Source of the DNA: Dermacentor variabilis | Taxonomy: Eukaryota; Arthropoda; Arachnida; Ixodida; Ixodidae | Reading direction: 5' to 3' | Assembly (NCBI RefSeq): GCF_050947875.1 | Contig: NC_134568.1 | Location: 217,342,673-217,406,672 of the forward strand | Length of the DNA stretch: 64,000 nt | In this document: one piece after another, positions 21,716-32,720 of the stretch | Numbering within the stretch: position 1 is the first letter of the stretch | Layout of the letters: the number at the start of each line of letters is the position of its first letter | Made by a program: the position numbers and the translations under genes | Notes under the pieces: generated by a model | Database searches by the model: none | What the model saw: the letters and a program-made list of their open reading frames with translations, nothing else | What the model was told of the DNA's origin: nothing

Positions 21716-22330
21716 GTTATTATTGCGATATCAATTATATGGATACTCCACGCGCATTTCTACCGTCGGCATCGTCGTCGTCGTTGCCGTGAGGTGCTGT
21801 ATAAATCCAATGGCGATGAAATCGTCGCCGCGCGCCGTATGCTCTATGTGCGAGTAAAAACGTGCGAGCGAGGGTGAGCCAGTGATTGCGTCTCAATCTC
21901 GCGCACGAAAGGGAAGAAAGCGGGGAGGAAGCGCGCCGTCTTCCGTCGCGCGTGAGACTCCGGAGGGAGGGTGGGGAAGGGGCGGGGGGGCGTTCGTCTC
22001 CAGCTGGCCTGGGTGGCCGCGCATGTCCGCCCGGCTGGCTGTATCTTCAACGCCATCGGCGACAGGGACTATAGGTCCGCCGTGGGTAGGGTGGGGTGCG
22101 ATGTACTCCGGGTGGCGCGAGCGCCCGCGCGCGCCCGGGTCGCTGTATCTTGAAAGCCATCTACGAAGGGGACACAGACCGCCGTGCGTTGTTTTTTCAC
22201 GATTTAGTTCGCGTTGATGCGAGTTGCAGCACGAAGGTCAGTTCGCTCGCTGCTTCCTCACCCCAGCGCTTTGACAGCGAGCTTCTGCGGTCGAGTGAGA
22301 TGTGCTTATATGTCCTTGTGCGCGCGCGAC
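21716..22330 (+). mobile_element. MITE-like GC-rich element (same family as 16640-17000)
   Basis: It begins ttattgcgatatcaattata, followed by a (cgtcgt) stretch, ccgtgaggtgctgtataaa, then a GC-rich body containing two diverged copies of ggctgtatcttcaacgccat / cgctgtatcttgaaagccat (near 22035 and 22140). No coding capacity is credible; the arginine-rich frames follow from GC content. The right end is approximate. Confidence 0.5.
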
Positions 22331-22549
22331 ATCATGCTTGTTAATTTAGTTAGTATGCCTATGTTTACAAGTTTATACGGCGGATAAAACTATTATCCTT
22401 ACTTCGTATAGCTGTCCAGTAATTTGCTATTGCAATCGATGTTTCGCCTTTCGGGCTAAACTGCGTCTTTTCTTTGTTCACTTCTACATGCCGCCGAGCA
22501 AACTGAGGCGAGTGAGAAACTCGGAGCATACAGCAGAGCACCCCACGGC

Positions 22550-23105
22550 CCGTATTCACAAAAAAGCTCTAAGAGCTTGCATGCAAAAATAGACATCAGT
22601 CAAAGTTCGTTGACTGTGCGGAAGGAATAGTTTAGTGCATTTGAACTGTGACTTCAACTATGTTGGTCAGAGCGGACGATGTCTTAATGACAAGCTTCGG
22701 GAGCATCGCTACAATGTGACAGAAACGAGAATGGGGTTTTCTGGATGCACACTGTAGAAATTGCATGCGTATTCGGGGAAACGTCACAAAAACGGTCACG
22801 TTTAAACCGGTATATATTGCTTCGTCAATTGTGAGCAAAAGCCGTAATCAGTTAACCCGCGAGATCATCGAAGTGGGTCTGATTGACAGGCATGGTGACA
22901 CCTGTGTGTCAAAATAGTCCATTGCGCTTTTTAGTAAGGAGCTATCCTTCCTGCGTATAGATAAGAATTTTCTGTGGGTGGCGCACACATGATGTCTCAT
23001 AGATTTTGCTATATATGGGGTCACTTTCTTCAAAATAAAACACTTTTGTAAGTCTGCGCTCGTGTTTTTTAGTCTCTTCTTTGTCCTCGTCTTGTGCGCA
23101 ACAAA
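22550..23105 (+). mobile_element. Second Penelope-like element remnant (3' portion)
   Basis: A degraded GIY-YIG region is followed by a non-coding tail. The tail ends in a t-rich block with gcgctcgtgttttttagtc, tcttctttgtcctcgtcttg and tgcgcaac, characteristic of this element type. The first ~50 bp (ggcccgtattcacaaa) look like the terminus of an M2-type element and may be a separate insertion. Confidence 0.55.
22630..22965 (+). pseudogene. PLE GIY-YIG endonuclease remnant
   Basis: The translated blocks are FNYVGQSGRCLNDKLREH (the YVGQ half of GIY-YIG with the conserved Arg-containing helix), then after a frame change NQLTREIIE, then DTCVSK, a stop, and SIALFSKELSFL. This order (YIGQTGRC..., LTREIIE, ALS.KEL.FL) is that of a PLE C-terminus of a different subfamily from the one at 4.9 kb. 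The first Tyr motif is missing and there are stops and frameshifts, so no activity is possible. Confidence 0.6.
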
Positions 23106-24695
23106 CTGCACTCTTACGCTAGAATTGTTCGTAAGAAAACAAAAATTAGCCAAGCCTGACGCTATGCATATTATTAGCGAAAGAGACCGGTGAATGGCAA
23201 AGTGCACTTACGAAGCTTTGCACACGCGGCCCCTGCATTTGAGGCAAAACACACGCTGCTATTTTAGATCCGAGAAATGCTAAGTGCTTGTTTGTAAAGA
23301 AGCCGTGTTGCGTATTGTAGATATAAAATGACAAGAATCAGAAAGACCGTTATTTACAAAAAAGAAAAGAACGGATAAAAAAAGAAGTAAAAGGGAACAA
23401 AAACGTCAGCACAGAGAATAAGAGCGACGGAGACCGTTTGTTCACGACTTCTCTGGCATGTTCCGCTCCTTGGTCCCATACAACCAACGTCAGCGTGCTG
23501 AATGCCCTAAATGTCGTAAATAGCGGCTTGCGCCCTCCTCGCCTCTATTTCTTTCTCCGCTGTACTTCATATCACAGGTCCTGCAATTTCCTGTGCTTCC
23601 GGGGCAGCCGAGGAGTCGTGGAATTTCGCTCTGATTAAAAAATAAATAAATAAAAAGAAACAGAAAGAAAGGAAACGAGCAAACATTCAGCATGATACTG
23701 CACGATGGACGGAGGTAGCCAAGAACAGAATGCGTAAGGCTATACTGATGGCTAGAAAATTTGCTTAGGGAGGTGATGTTGTTGTGGGAGTGTTATACCG
23801 AATGTGCCTTTGAAGCATGTACTTTTGGGATGTGCACGCGGCATGGCAAGCATAATTTGAAAGTGTTGACCATAAATCGATGTGAAAATGGGCGCGTGAG
23901 CGGCTGCATACACTCGTATGCACTTCTGCGAGCCGCAGACATTGCAATGATAGACGGCGGTGGAAAAGGGTACGGATGCGTAGATCCTTCTAAATCGACG
24001 CTTTCTTTGCCTCTTCCTTCGACTTTCCCACTGCTGCTGCTGCTGCTGTGTGGCACACCGCGTCGGAGCGTGTGTTCAGAACGTGTGTATACTTGACAGG
24101 AGCGCGGCATAGAGGAAAGGCGACGCGATAAACTAGTTTGGACCTTTCCATCGCGTCGCATGTGCACAATGTTCTTTGGAGCTCCCTGGGCGTCGCCACA
24201 TTAGGCTCTAGACAGCTGCAATTTTCCGTGACCCCGCGTTGAAGCATCGCAGAGACTGCAGCGCTTGCCTTTCTACTAATGTGCAAGCCCAGGGGGAAGC
24301 TAGATAGAATAGTAGAGAGGAGGTATGGAGAGAGGTCACCGAATGGGTAAAGCCGACGAAGTGGCGAAACGTGTGAATGACAGCCTTGCTATTCTTCGCT
24401 CGCAGTTACCATACAAGGGAAGGGGTTGATAGGGAAAAGGTGACGTGAGAAGGCAAGGAAACGGTACTAGTATAGACACGACAGCGGTTGCGGGCAAACT
24501 CGAGAGGTTTAAGTTCAAGACACGGTACGATACGTTTCTTCTATATCTGAAAAATAAACACCTTGCAAATATGTCAAGCGGACAACTTACGCAGGGCGCG
24601 CAGAAACAGAGCCGCATTAAACCTCACCGTAGGGTCTAGACGACACTACAGAAGCGGTCGCAAGTAAAGTCAAAACTTCTGTGCCCGCCGCGGCT
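23106..24695. other. Unassigned sequence
   Basis: Contains a short (CTG)6 run at 24039-24058 and an A-rich stretch at 23360-23400. The frames at 23761-24167 and 24336-24617 lie antisense to others and show no domain. Confidence 0.35.
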
Positions 24696-24699
24696 CAAG

Positions 24700-24863
24700 C
24701 CGCCTGCTGCACGAGTGCGATCGGGCAAAAAATTGCACAAGTCGCACACTGGTGCGAAAATTTCGGTTTACACTGCAAGTGCGGACCCAGCGTAAACCGA
24801 ACTTTGCGTACCAGCGTGCGACACTTGCAATATTTTGCACGGCCGCACGCGTGCGGCAGGCGG
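24700..24863. repeat. Foldback, ~72-bp arms with 20-bp loop
   Basis: gccgcctgctgcacgagtgc at the left is matched in reverse complement by gcacgcgtgcggcaggcgg at the right. The innermost pair is ttcggtttac / gtaaaccgaa (24762-24771 and 24792-24801). Identity of the arms is roughly 80%. No ORF. Confidence 0.75.
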
Positions 24864-24889
24864 GTGGTGAGACGTGTGGCTCGAGTGTA

Positions 24890-25412
24890 ATTCGGCCCGT
24901 AGCTTTGCGGCTACGGCATTGCTCGACGTAGCGCGTTTGATCCCGACCGCGGCAGCCGCCTTTCGATGGGGCGAAATAAAAAAAAAAGAACAAAGCGCTC
25001 GTGCATTTAGATTTAGGGACACATTAATGAACACCGCGGTTTACATCGCGGCCGCTTGTGTGACTTTGTGACTTTGTTTACAAACTAATTATTTTGCGAC
25101 TTGCCTTTATATTTTATATTTACATGTTCGTGGATGTATAGGACTGTGTGCTGTGGATGTCTAGCCCTGTGACGTCGTTTTCTTTCATTTTCCTACGATG
25201 TATATTTGTATATATACTGTTATTTTTGCTATGAGAAAAGGAGTAGCCGCCAGCATCATAGGGTGACTACATCTCTTTCTTTAATTTTCATTTCAGTAAT
25301 AAGAAAAAACCCCACTGTGTAAAAATAAATGTGGAGTCCGCCATTACGACGCGCCTCATAATGCGAATGTGGTTTGACGCGTACAGTCCCCATGATTCAA
25401 TTAAAGTTTAAT
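24890..25412 (+). mobile_element. tRNA-derived SINE split by ~270 bp, copy 2
   Basis: The first half, 24890-25035, has the tRNA-like B-box region (gtttgatcccgacc), ctttcgatggggcgaaat and gtgcatttagatttaggg. The second half, about 25300-25412, has aaccccactgtg, aaataaatgtggagtccgcc, cgcctcataatgcgaatgtg and ggtttgacgcgtac. In the other copies these halves are continuous. Confidence 0.6.
25036..25300. other. Insertion inside the SINE
   Basis: About 265 bp of AT-rich sequence separates the SINE halves. It includes ctatgagaaaaggagtagcc and gccagcatcatagggtgac. Its identity is unknown, and I cannot see a clear target duplication. Confidence 0.4.
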
Positions 25413-27395
25413 ACTTCTGCCACGATACGATGTGCCACGTGAGGCAATGACATGCTCAACCGTCTCAGAGATTATGAAGTATGGCGCACAACAACGCCTC
25501 AAGCAAACACTTGTCCCTGTGCGGTATGTGTACTACGCAGACAAACAGCAGTGGGGCACGCAAGGTAACGTTTAACATCAACTCTCGCGTTGGAATAAAC
25601 GCTGAAGAAATTAAACATTCGCTGTCATCATCACCCCTAATCATCGTCAATGAAAGCAAAAAGCACAGAAAGTTTCATTTACATCGATTCCCACGGTGTG
25701 TGGGATCCGCATAATTTTTTTTAAGCAGGTACCTTACTCGCACTGTCCTGATGACGCGCGGCAACGATTGAACGGCTTTTCCTTGCCTAACGGCTGTGCC
25801 TGGACCTGCTTCCTGGGCATAGATAAAGTCAGTTGTGCTGCAAATCTACCTGTCAGTATGCGCGCAAACGTTTCGAACAAAACAGTCCAAACTGTACTCG
25901 CACACGCAGTGCATGTTGCGGATGAAACATTTAGGATTTCTAGGTCATTGAGCCACCATTCTTTTTTTGTTATTGTTTTGAATGAAAGTTCTGAAATTGT
26001 TGGAAGTAGGCGACGAGGCCTTATCGCCAGTTGGTACTACTGGCTACTCATTATAGTGCGAGGAAAGTCAAGATAGAATGCGTAAAATAAGTCACTCATA
26101 AAAGTTCGCGCTCCTAGTCGAGCATCTCCGGTGGAATCTAGCCCGCTATACACGCTGGTTTTAGTTTCCTTGTTTTCCGCCAGAAGGACACGCTATATTG
26201 TTTCTGGAAGCGCAGCGTCGAGCTTCACGCCGCGCACGTGCCTTCCCACAACGTATATACACTGAGTACACGTTTTAACGACCAAGGCTAGTTCTTGTTC
26301 GCCGCTCGGTCCGCCACGGCGTATCAGCTGCGCGCGCTGCCCCTACTTAGCGCAGCTTTCTTCGTCGGTCCTCTGAAGAGAAAGTGCCGCTCGTTAGGAG
26401 AAGGCCCGGATCCTGGCGCGCCAGCCCGTTTCCTCGGCGGTTGCCAGCGACGGTGCGAGTCGCGTCGCGCGTGATGACTGTTACTTGCACGCTCAGTATC
26501 GAAGACGCTGAAGGCTGCGGCGGCTGGCAGTAAGAAAAACAAAAGCACGAAAGTCCGTTTCCTCGCAAGCTTGTCCGCCCTTGCGCGCGCACGAGCCTCA
26601 GTGGCATGCCGAGAGAGAAGCTTGAACATTGTATGCCGGCAGCCGAACTCTCCGTCACGGTCAGTATACTTGCCCCCGTGGCGAACCCTTGACCAACGCG
26701 AGACAGCCTCCATTACGACAGTTAGCTGCTACTGCGCAGGTGAAGTTGTGCTGAGAACAACGATCTTCAAGAGCGAGCCGGTGGTTACTATACAGTGACG
26801 GAACGAACTCTTAACGGAGTACCGCAATGCATGGTATATGGCCAAGTGGGCGCAATCCCTTTTTCGTTTTTACACCTGGCTAATAGATTACTTGCCTATA
26901 CATCGGGTGATATTAAAAAAGAAATGCAGACAGGTTTGAAAACATAAAAGGGGTGAGGGGCTCAAGCAGATACGATCATTTTTGTTGTTTAACCGCAGAC
27001 AAATGGGAAGCTAGGCGACATTAGAGCCGTTTTTATCTTAATACTCTATTACGAATTCGAAACTACACATTTCTTCATAAATACGGCCACACATACCACA
27101 ATTGTAAATGCAAAAAAATGTAAACAAGACATAGACAAAAAATAAATAAAGAAGCGCCTCATGCACAGCCGCGTTGGGTGAAAGTTCATGTTCACTGTGC
27201 AATAAAAACATTTTAAACGCGTAACACACAAATGTCATTGTTGTGGCAGTTCTGACATATAACACTCAATATACGTAGAGCTCATGAAGATCTACAAATC
27301 ATATCGAATTAGTTAGCTCATTGTCTAGGAGGAAATCCCGTAGGTCTGTCAAAGCACCTCTCTGTTTAGCAGGGTATGACCACAGACCAAGTATT
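25413..27395. other. Unassigned, with a GC-rich block at 26280-26720
   Basis: The GC- and CpG-rich block could be a promoter or first exon of a host gene, or part of an unrecognised repeat. A minus-strand frame of 129 aa (26324-26713) spans it, with an internal hydrophobic run (TFVLLFFLLPAAAAFSV). I do not recognise it, and an antisense frame overlaps it. The rest of the stretch is AT-rich with nothing recognised. Confidence 0.3.
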
Positions 27396-27474
27396 TTTCA
27401 GAATCGGTTTCCAGCAGAACGTTCTGACACGGACAGGAAGAGACGACGACACGCGCTGGGCTATCAACTGAATC

Positions 27475-27834
<360 letters not shown>

Positions 27835-28685
27835 TCACGTCCAGTTGTATCGGATGTACGGTCAATTCTGATGTTTACAAAAAATAGTAAGGTCTGCCCG
27901 GTAAAGCAATAATGTCTTGGTTTGCTCGTTGAACCACTTACCCTGAGACAGTGTTCTACGCAGCTTACACCGGGTAGTTTTGGCCTGAAATTGGACGAAT
28001 TACAGACGGATCATAATATTCAAGGAGTGAGAAGTAGTCGTCAGTCGATCGTGTACCTCGTTTCCAGTCATGCCGATCTGACTAGAAATCCATTGAAATT
28101 GAAGTCGATGACCGCAGAACGAAGCAATGGTCATTTTCTTTGCGAGCGCATACGATGGCGGGCTGGAATCGGCATAAAAAGAATATTGACCCACTGACTT
28201 CCGAGTCAAAATTTATTACCTATTGGTTATGCCGTTCATTGCCAGCAATGCATCTCGTTGTCTGGAGCATCCCAAATTTCTGCCGAAGTACAAATGACGT
28301 CTTCTGCAAGTGACGGTGCATTCTACTTTCATTGTGCGCCGAGATGTAAAAAGCAGGCGGGGAGTTGTGTGGAATTTTTTGTAGATTGATCAGTAAACAC
28401 TAACGTGCGGCCATCTTGCAATCGGCTCATGTGTAGGAGTGTCAGAAATTTAGCTTCTAGCGGATGCGTTGTTAATTTTTTATCGTTCCCAGGGATGGTT
28501 AGTGCTCCAGAAGGTATGATCAAATGCCAAGGCGGGAAATTGAAGTCCGGGCGAGGTGGTTGATATTGCTGAGAACTAATAGACTGGTGGTGAGAGCGCA
28601 ATGCGTCGTATATCCGTGCAGATCTTTGAAGGCGAATAACCTGCAAAGGATGATTGTCGTGTCGTGTTGTTAGCCTGATTAAATG
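27835..28685 (-). pseudogene. LINE ORF2 remnant: RT C-terminus to RNase H
   Basis: On the minus strand from 28646 the frame reads VIRLQRSARIYDALRSH, PPWHLIIPSGALTIPG, then RLQDGRTLVFTDQST, where FTD is the first catalytic Asp block of an RNase H domain. Past 28329 the frame is broken by stops; later pieces (EDVICTSAEI, ARHRMRSQRK) fit the rest of the domain. This resembles the RNase H-bearing I-like LINE at 37.6 kb. It is inactive. Confidence 0.5.
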
Positions 28686-29007
28686 TCGAAGAATTGAGGT
28701 CTCGTGCCCTCGATTCGGCGGGCGGACATCGGATGGTTGAACAGCCTTTCAAGGTGTCCCTGCGAGAGGCTAAATCAATTGACGCGATTTATAAACAGCC
28801 AGCCTTTGTTGAGATATTTGGTAACATATTTTTTTACCTTGCTACGCTGCGATTCCGAAAGTGGAGCGCGAAGAGAGCACCGAAAGCGCTGTGAGCGTGG
28901 ATGCGGTAGGTGTGAGGACAAGGCGCGCGGAAGATGCGTCTAGGAGGTTAAAAGAACTTGCCGCTGGGCTAGCTGGTTCGTGATTCTACGAGTACTGTCA
29001 GCAGACA
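28686..29007. other. Unassigned sequence
   Basis: Nothing recognised. Confidence 0.3.
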
Positions 29008-29041
29008 AAGGCATAATAACAACAACAACAACAACAACAAC

Positions 29042-29122
<81 letters not shown>
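29008..29122. repeat. Compound (AAC)n(AAT)n microsatellite
   Basis: (AAC) units at 29009-29041 pass into pure (AAT) units to 29121. Confidence 0.95.
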
Positions 29123-29435
29123 GAATTTTTCATATACCTAATCTCACGTATGCATTTTCAAATACATAGTACAAGAAGTGGCTCGCATAATGCAACCAAT
29201 CTCGTCGCCGTATCGCGCCGGTATCAATCTGTCAGCATGGTGCTCGCCCACGTTGGCCTGCAGAGCGACACGGGAGTTGTAGCGGGTCAAGACTGCCGAC
29301 CGCTACTCCAACAAGAACAGTTGTCATCCTTCGGCGGCAACACTTGTGGCTTTTGCGAAGTGCCGTATGTGTCGTAAACGCGTCTGCTTACATACAGAAC
29401 ATTGTCACGTATGTATAGAACAAGAAGTTGTGCAT

Positions 29436-29665
29436 ATGCATGGCGTCACGGAGGCCATGCTGCTGAGCTCGAGGTCGCGGATTCAATCCCGTCTGCAGCA
29501 GCTGCATTCCGATGGGGTCGGAATGCAAAAACGCATTGGGTGTGCGTTTTAGAAACCCACGTGGTCAAAATTAATGCGGAGACCCCCCCCCCCCCCCCTC
29601 TACGGAGTGCCTCATAATCAGATGGTAGTTTTAGCACGTAAAGCCCCGGAACTTTTTTTTTAACG
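29436..29665 (+). mobile_element. tRNA-derived SINE, copy 3
   Basis: The tRNA-like head has tcacggaggccatgctgctg and a B-box gattcaatccc at about 29479. The body then gives tccgatggggtcggaatg, acccacgtggtcaaaatta, a C-run at 29582-29599, tacggagtgcctcataatca and gtagttttagcacgtaaag, ending in a T-run. It is the best preserved of the three copies. Confidence 0.75.
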
Positions 29666-29807
29666 TCGCGGTGGACAAAAGCACAAAATGTGCGCGTAAA
29701 ATATTCCATACGCTATGTCGTTATTAAATATTATTATTTTGCCGATGTTGAAGACGTCAAGAATAAAGGCCTAAAATTCCAGTTTTCTGAAATAAGGGGC
29801 CGTATAA

Positions 29808-30782
29808 CGTAAAACTATTCCAATATGTTTTTATTCCAATCTCCTGACGTCAAATTTGCGTAACCGCAGACGCAAGCATCGGGTGGTCATCCGCACGGTT
29901 GTCTGAACAGACCAATCAAACGCTGTCCTCGTTCATAGGCGGTCACTTTTGTTGGCTTGAAAAACGAATAACATTGCCTGCACTGAGCTGCTTGTCTTAT
30001 ATAATTGGCCCACAAGAGGCGAGGAGCATGCTCAAGTGGAGAGGGATTCCATGGGGCCAAACCACTGCACTGAATATCGATAACCGGATGAAGAAGGTGG
30101 TGCCGGCGTCTGCGATTGGTCCGCTTTCCCTTACTTAGCTTGCGCTGGCTCCTCGACAATCGCGGCGACATGCAATGGAAGCGTAAGAATGCCGCTAAAA
30201 CGGATTCTCAGCAAAGAAGAGTTGGCAGAACGAGGTCGTAAACGTGCCGAAAGTTCTCGAAAACGTTACACGGCCACACAAAAAGTTTTATCACACGCAA
30301 ATAAACCAATGCTCTCCGGCAGGGGCGAGTAGTCAGTGCCTGAGCGATCGGCGGCAGCCATCTTTTATTCCTTTCGGAACGGGGCAGCCTGCGGCTATTC
30401 AGAACAAAATTCAGTTTTGTTCGGCATATTAATGCATCTATAACGCGTACGCGTCACTTTGACGCGGTAAGTTCTTGCGGTTTTGTGACGTCGCGTGAGA
30501 GGCAGGTGAAGTGAGTGCAGCCCAAAAACTTTTGACCAATAGCCGAGGGCTAACGGCAAAAAGACGTCGAATCAGAAATAACTATCTTTGTTTTGCTCGG
30601 TCAAATTGCATAATCAGTGTGTACACGTCATATCAGATGGGGAGCTATTGCGGTTTTCGTGACGTCGCATGACAGACAGGTGAAGTGGGGGTGGTCCAAG
30701 AAAATTTTTGACCAATCGCCGTGGGCGGATTGCAGAATTGGAATAGAAAAGTTTGGAATAGTTTTACGTTATAGCGCCCAAG
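29808..30782 (+). mobile_element. ~975-bp TIR element, copy C (family M1)
   Basis: This is the clearest copy. It begins cgtataacgtaaaactattc and ends ggaatagttttacgttatag, so the terminal inverted repeat is at least 20 bp and nearly perfect. It contains repeated subterminal motifs tgacgtcgcgtgagaggcagg (30486) and tgacgtcgcatgacagacagg (30660), each followed by gtgaagtg and by 'ttttgaccaat'. No transposase. Confidence 0.75.
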
Positions 30783-32578
30783 CTCTTGATAGCCATCATG
30801 CAGCGCGCCGCGTTGCTGAAGTTGACGGTCAGACTTAGGTCCAGGAATGCGAGAGGCGGTGAGAATCCCGGAAGCCGACGCGCTCTAGCTTCGCGTTGTA
30901 CGACTGGCAGACTGTTGGAGCATTTGTTGAACCGCGCTCGCTTTGTGGCCATTTCTCTCCGCTTCGCTCGCGCTGACGAACACGTGCAAGCTGGCTTCAC
31001 TACACCCCGGGGAGGCGGACGGGCGCCACAGTTCACAACCAAGCGGCGCCTGTAATGCGGCCTGGTGCCGGGTGGATATCGAATGGAGCCGAATTAGGAT
31101 GTCCGCAACAGGCGCGCACTTTTTCGTCGGCACTGCATTGCGTGCTGAAAGCACTTACAGGAGTGCGTCCGGCCACAGGTTCCACTTCTGTATTCAGGCA
31201 GCAGCTGCAATTGCTTTAGGAAAACATATGACTGCGAGCAGCGAAAGTGGTATTGCTGCTTCTGCTCGCGCTGTATAAGAGATGTTCTCGGCCCTATTGA
31301 AATGCGCATAGGAATATGGTGACGCTCATGTACAGCGAGTTTCGTGCTGCAAAAGCCAATATGCGGGTGTTTCTCGGGGGTATGCCATGCTTTCTCAGAA
31401 AACATGATATCTTGGATCGCCAAAACTGCCCTTGTATACTGCTCGCATGTCGGAGCAAGAATAAAAAAAAAAAACACCAAGGGCGTACGCTACGAAGTGG
31501 GCTTATCTTATTGATTCTGGCTCTCGCATATAGCGCATGCCTATCGCGCCATTTGTCGGGGCTGGAGTTACTGGCGGGCGGTTGCATTATTTATGACCCT
31601 TTCAGGTGGTCGCTGAGGCCTCGACAGGGCGACCCTTTGGGGAAGTGCCAGTTTCCGACGTCTTCGCCCATTTGGTGATCGTCTGCGTCACTGTGAACTT
31701 GCATCTTCGCCCACGTTAGGGACTATTTACCTAAAACGTTTTCCAAGACTCAATGCAGCTTGACAGCTGTCAGCTTCCGCGGAGAGAACATGCTGTTTCA
31801 TTCTACGGCAGCCTGTGATGTCTGTGAAAAAGCGTTTCTTTCTTTCTTTCTTTCTTTCTTTTTGTTATTACACTACGACGCGTTTGCCTACTGAGCTTAC
31901 TGGCTGCATAAATTTGCAACTTCATGCCGTTCATACGCTTGCATTTTAAGCATGACTAATACGTTTCAAAATTAAAAAAAATCAAGGCCAATCCGCCCTG
32001 CGAAGGTGATTGTTGTAGCCGGAGCGGGAGATATTTACGTCCGTGCGCCACGAATCATCTAGTGCCTGCGCCATGCCGCCTGCTATCAAGCACTTGCACG
32101 ACGCCTGCACTTCCAAAGTGGCGAGTGCTGGAGAAACGGGACCCGTGCTGAAATGCCTCCTGCACAAAGTCAGTTAGCGCGGTTCAGGCGGCGGTGCGCG
32201 CTATGCTGTCAAATCCGAGACGGAAGTGCTGAATCGCATGGCACTATAGTGCAAAAAGGGCAGCCGAATCGACGAGGCCAATAGACGCTCTTTTGGTGTT
32301 TTGGTGGCGCAGATATAATATTTTGTATTAAATGAGACGTTATTTCTTACAGCTGTCGTGTACGCACCCTTAGGATTTTCTTTTTTTTACGTTTAGTTGT
32401 CTTAAGAGTAAATACGGTCTGCGTAGGTAGTGCACGCTACCAAAGTTTAACTTCAGTGCCTTAATTACAGAGGCACGACCAACACCGATATCGGATGAAC
32501 ATGGGAAAGCTCGACCAAGGCCCTTTGAATCGGATGCTGAGTCCCTGGTGTTACTCACCGGAACAGCGCAAAGCCATG
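30783..32578. other. Unassigned, with a (TTTC)n run
   Basis: (TTTC)5 at 31840-31861. The frames at 30786-31480 overlap on both strands and are not recognised. An ATG at 30798 opens a basic peptide that runs into a GT donor-like site (see findings). Confidence 0.3.
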
Positions 32579-32720
32579 GGACAAAATTCAACCCTTTTCA
32601 TTCGTAAGCGCTCGTTGCCATTGGCCGGCCACTTCGCTAACTAAATGTCCAGCATAAGAATTGTTTCATATTTTCTCTTACGAACAATATTGTAAGTGCT
32701 TTTCTTTAAATACTAGCGCT
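32579..32720 (+). mobile_element. Short TIR element, copy 2 (family M2)
   Basis: It shares gtaagcgctcgttgcc, ggccggccacttcgctaac, gtccagcataagaattg and tctcttacgaacaat with copies at 19942 and 34681. The termini are worn. Confidence 0.5.

Noticed and set aside
22096..22344. Arg/Ala-rich frames in the GC-rich MITE
   Set aside because: Several overlapping phases open because of high GC content; repeat sequence.
25740..25760. tcctgatgacgcg as a hammerhead core
   Set aside because: CTGATGA is present, but no stem II followed by GAAA and a cleavage triplet could be found.
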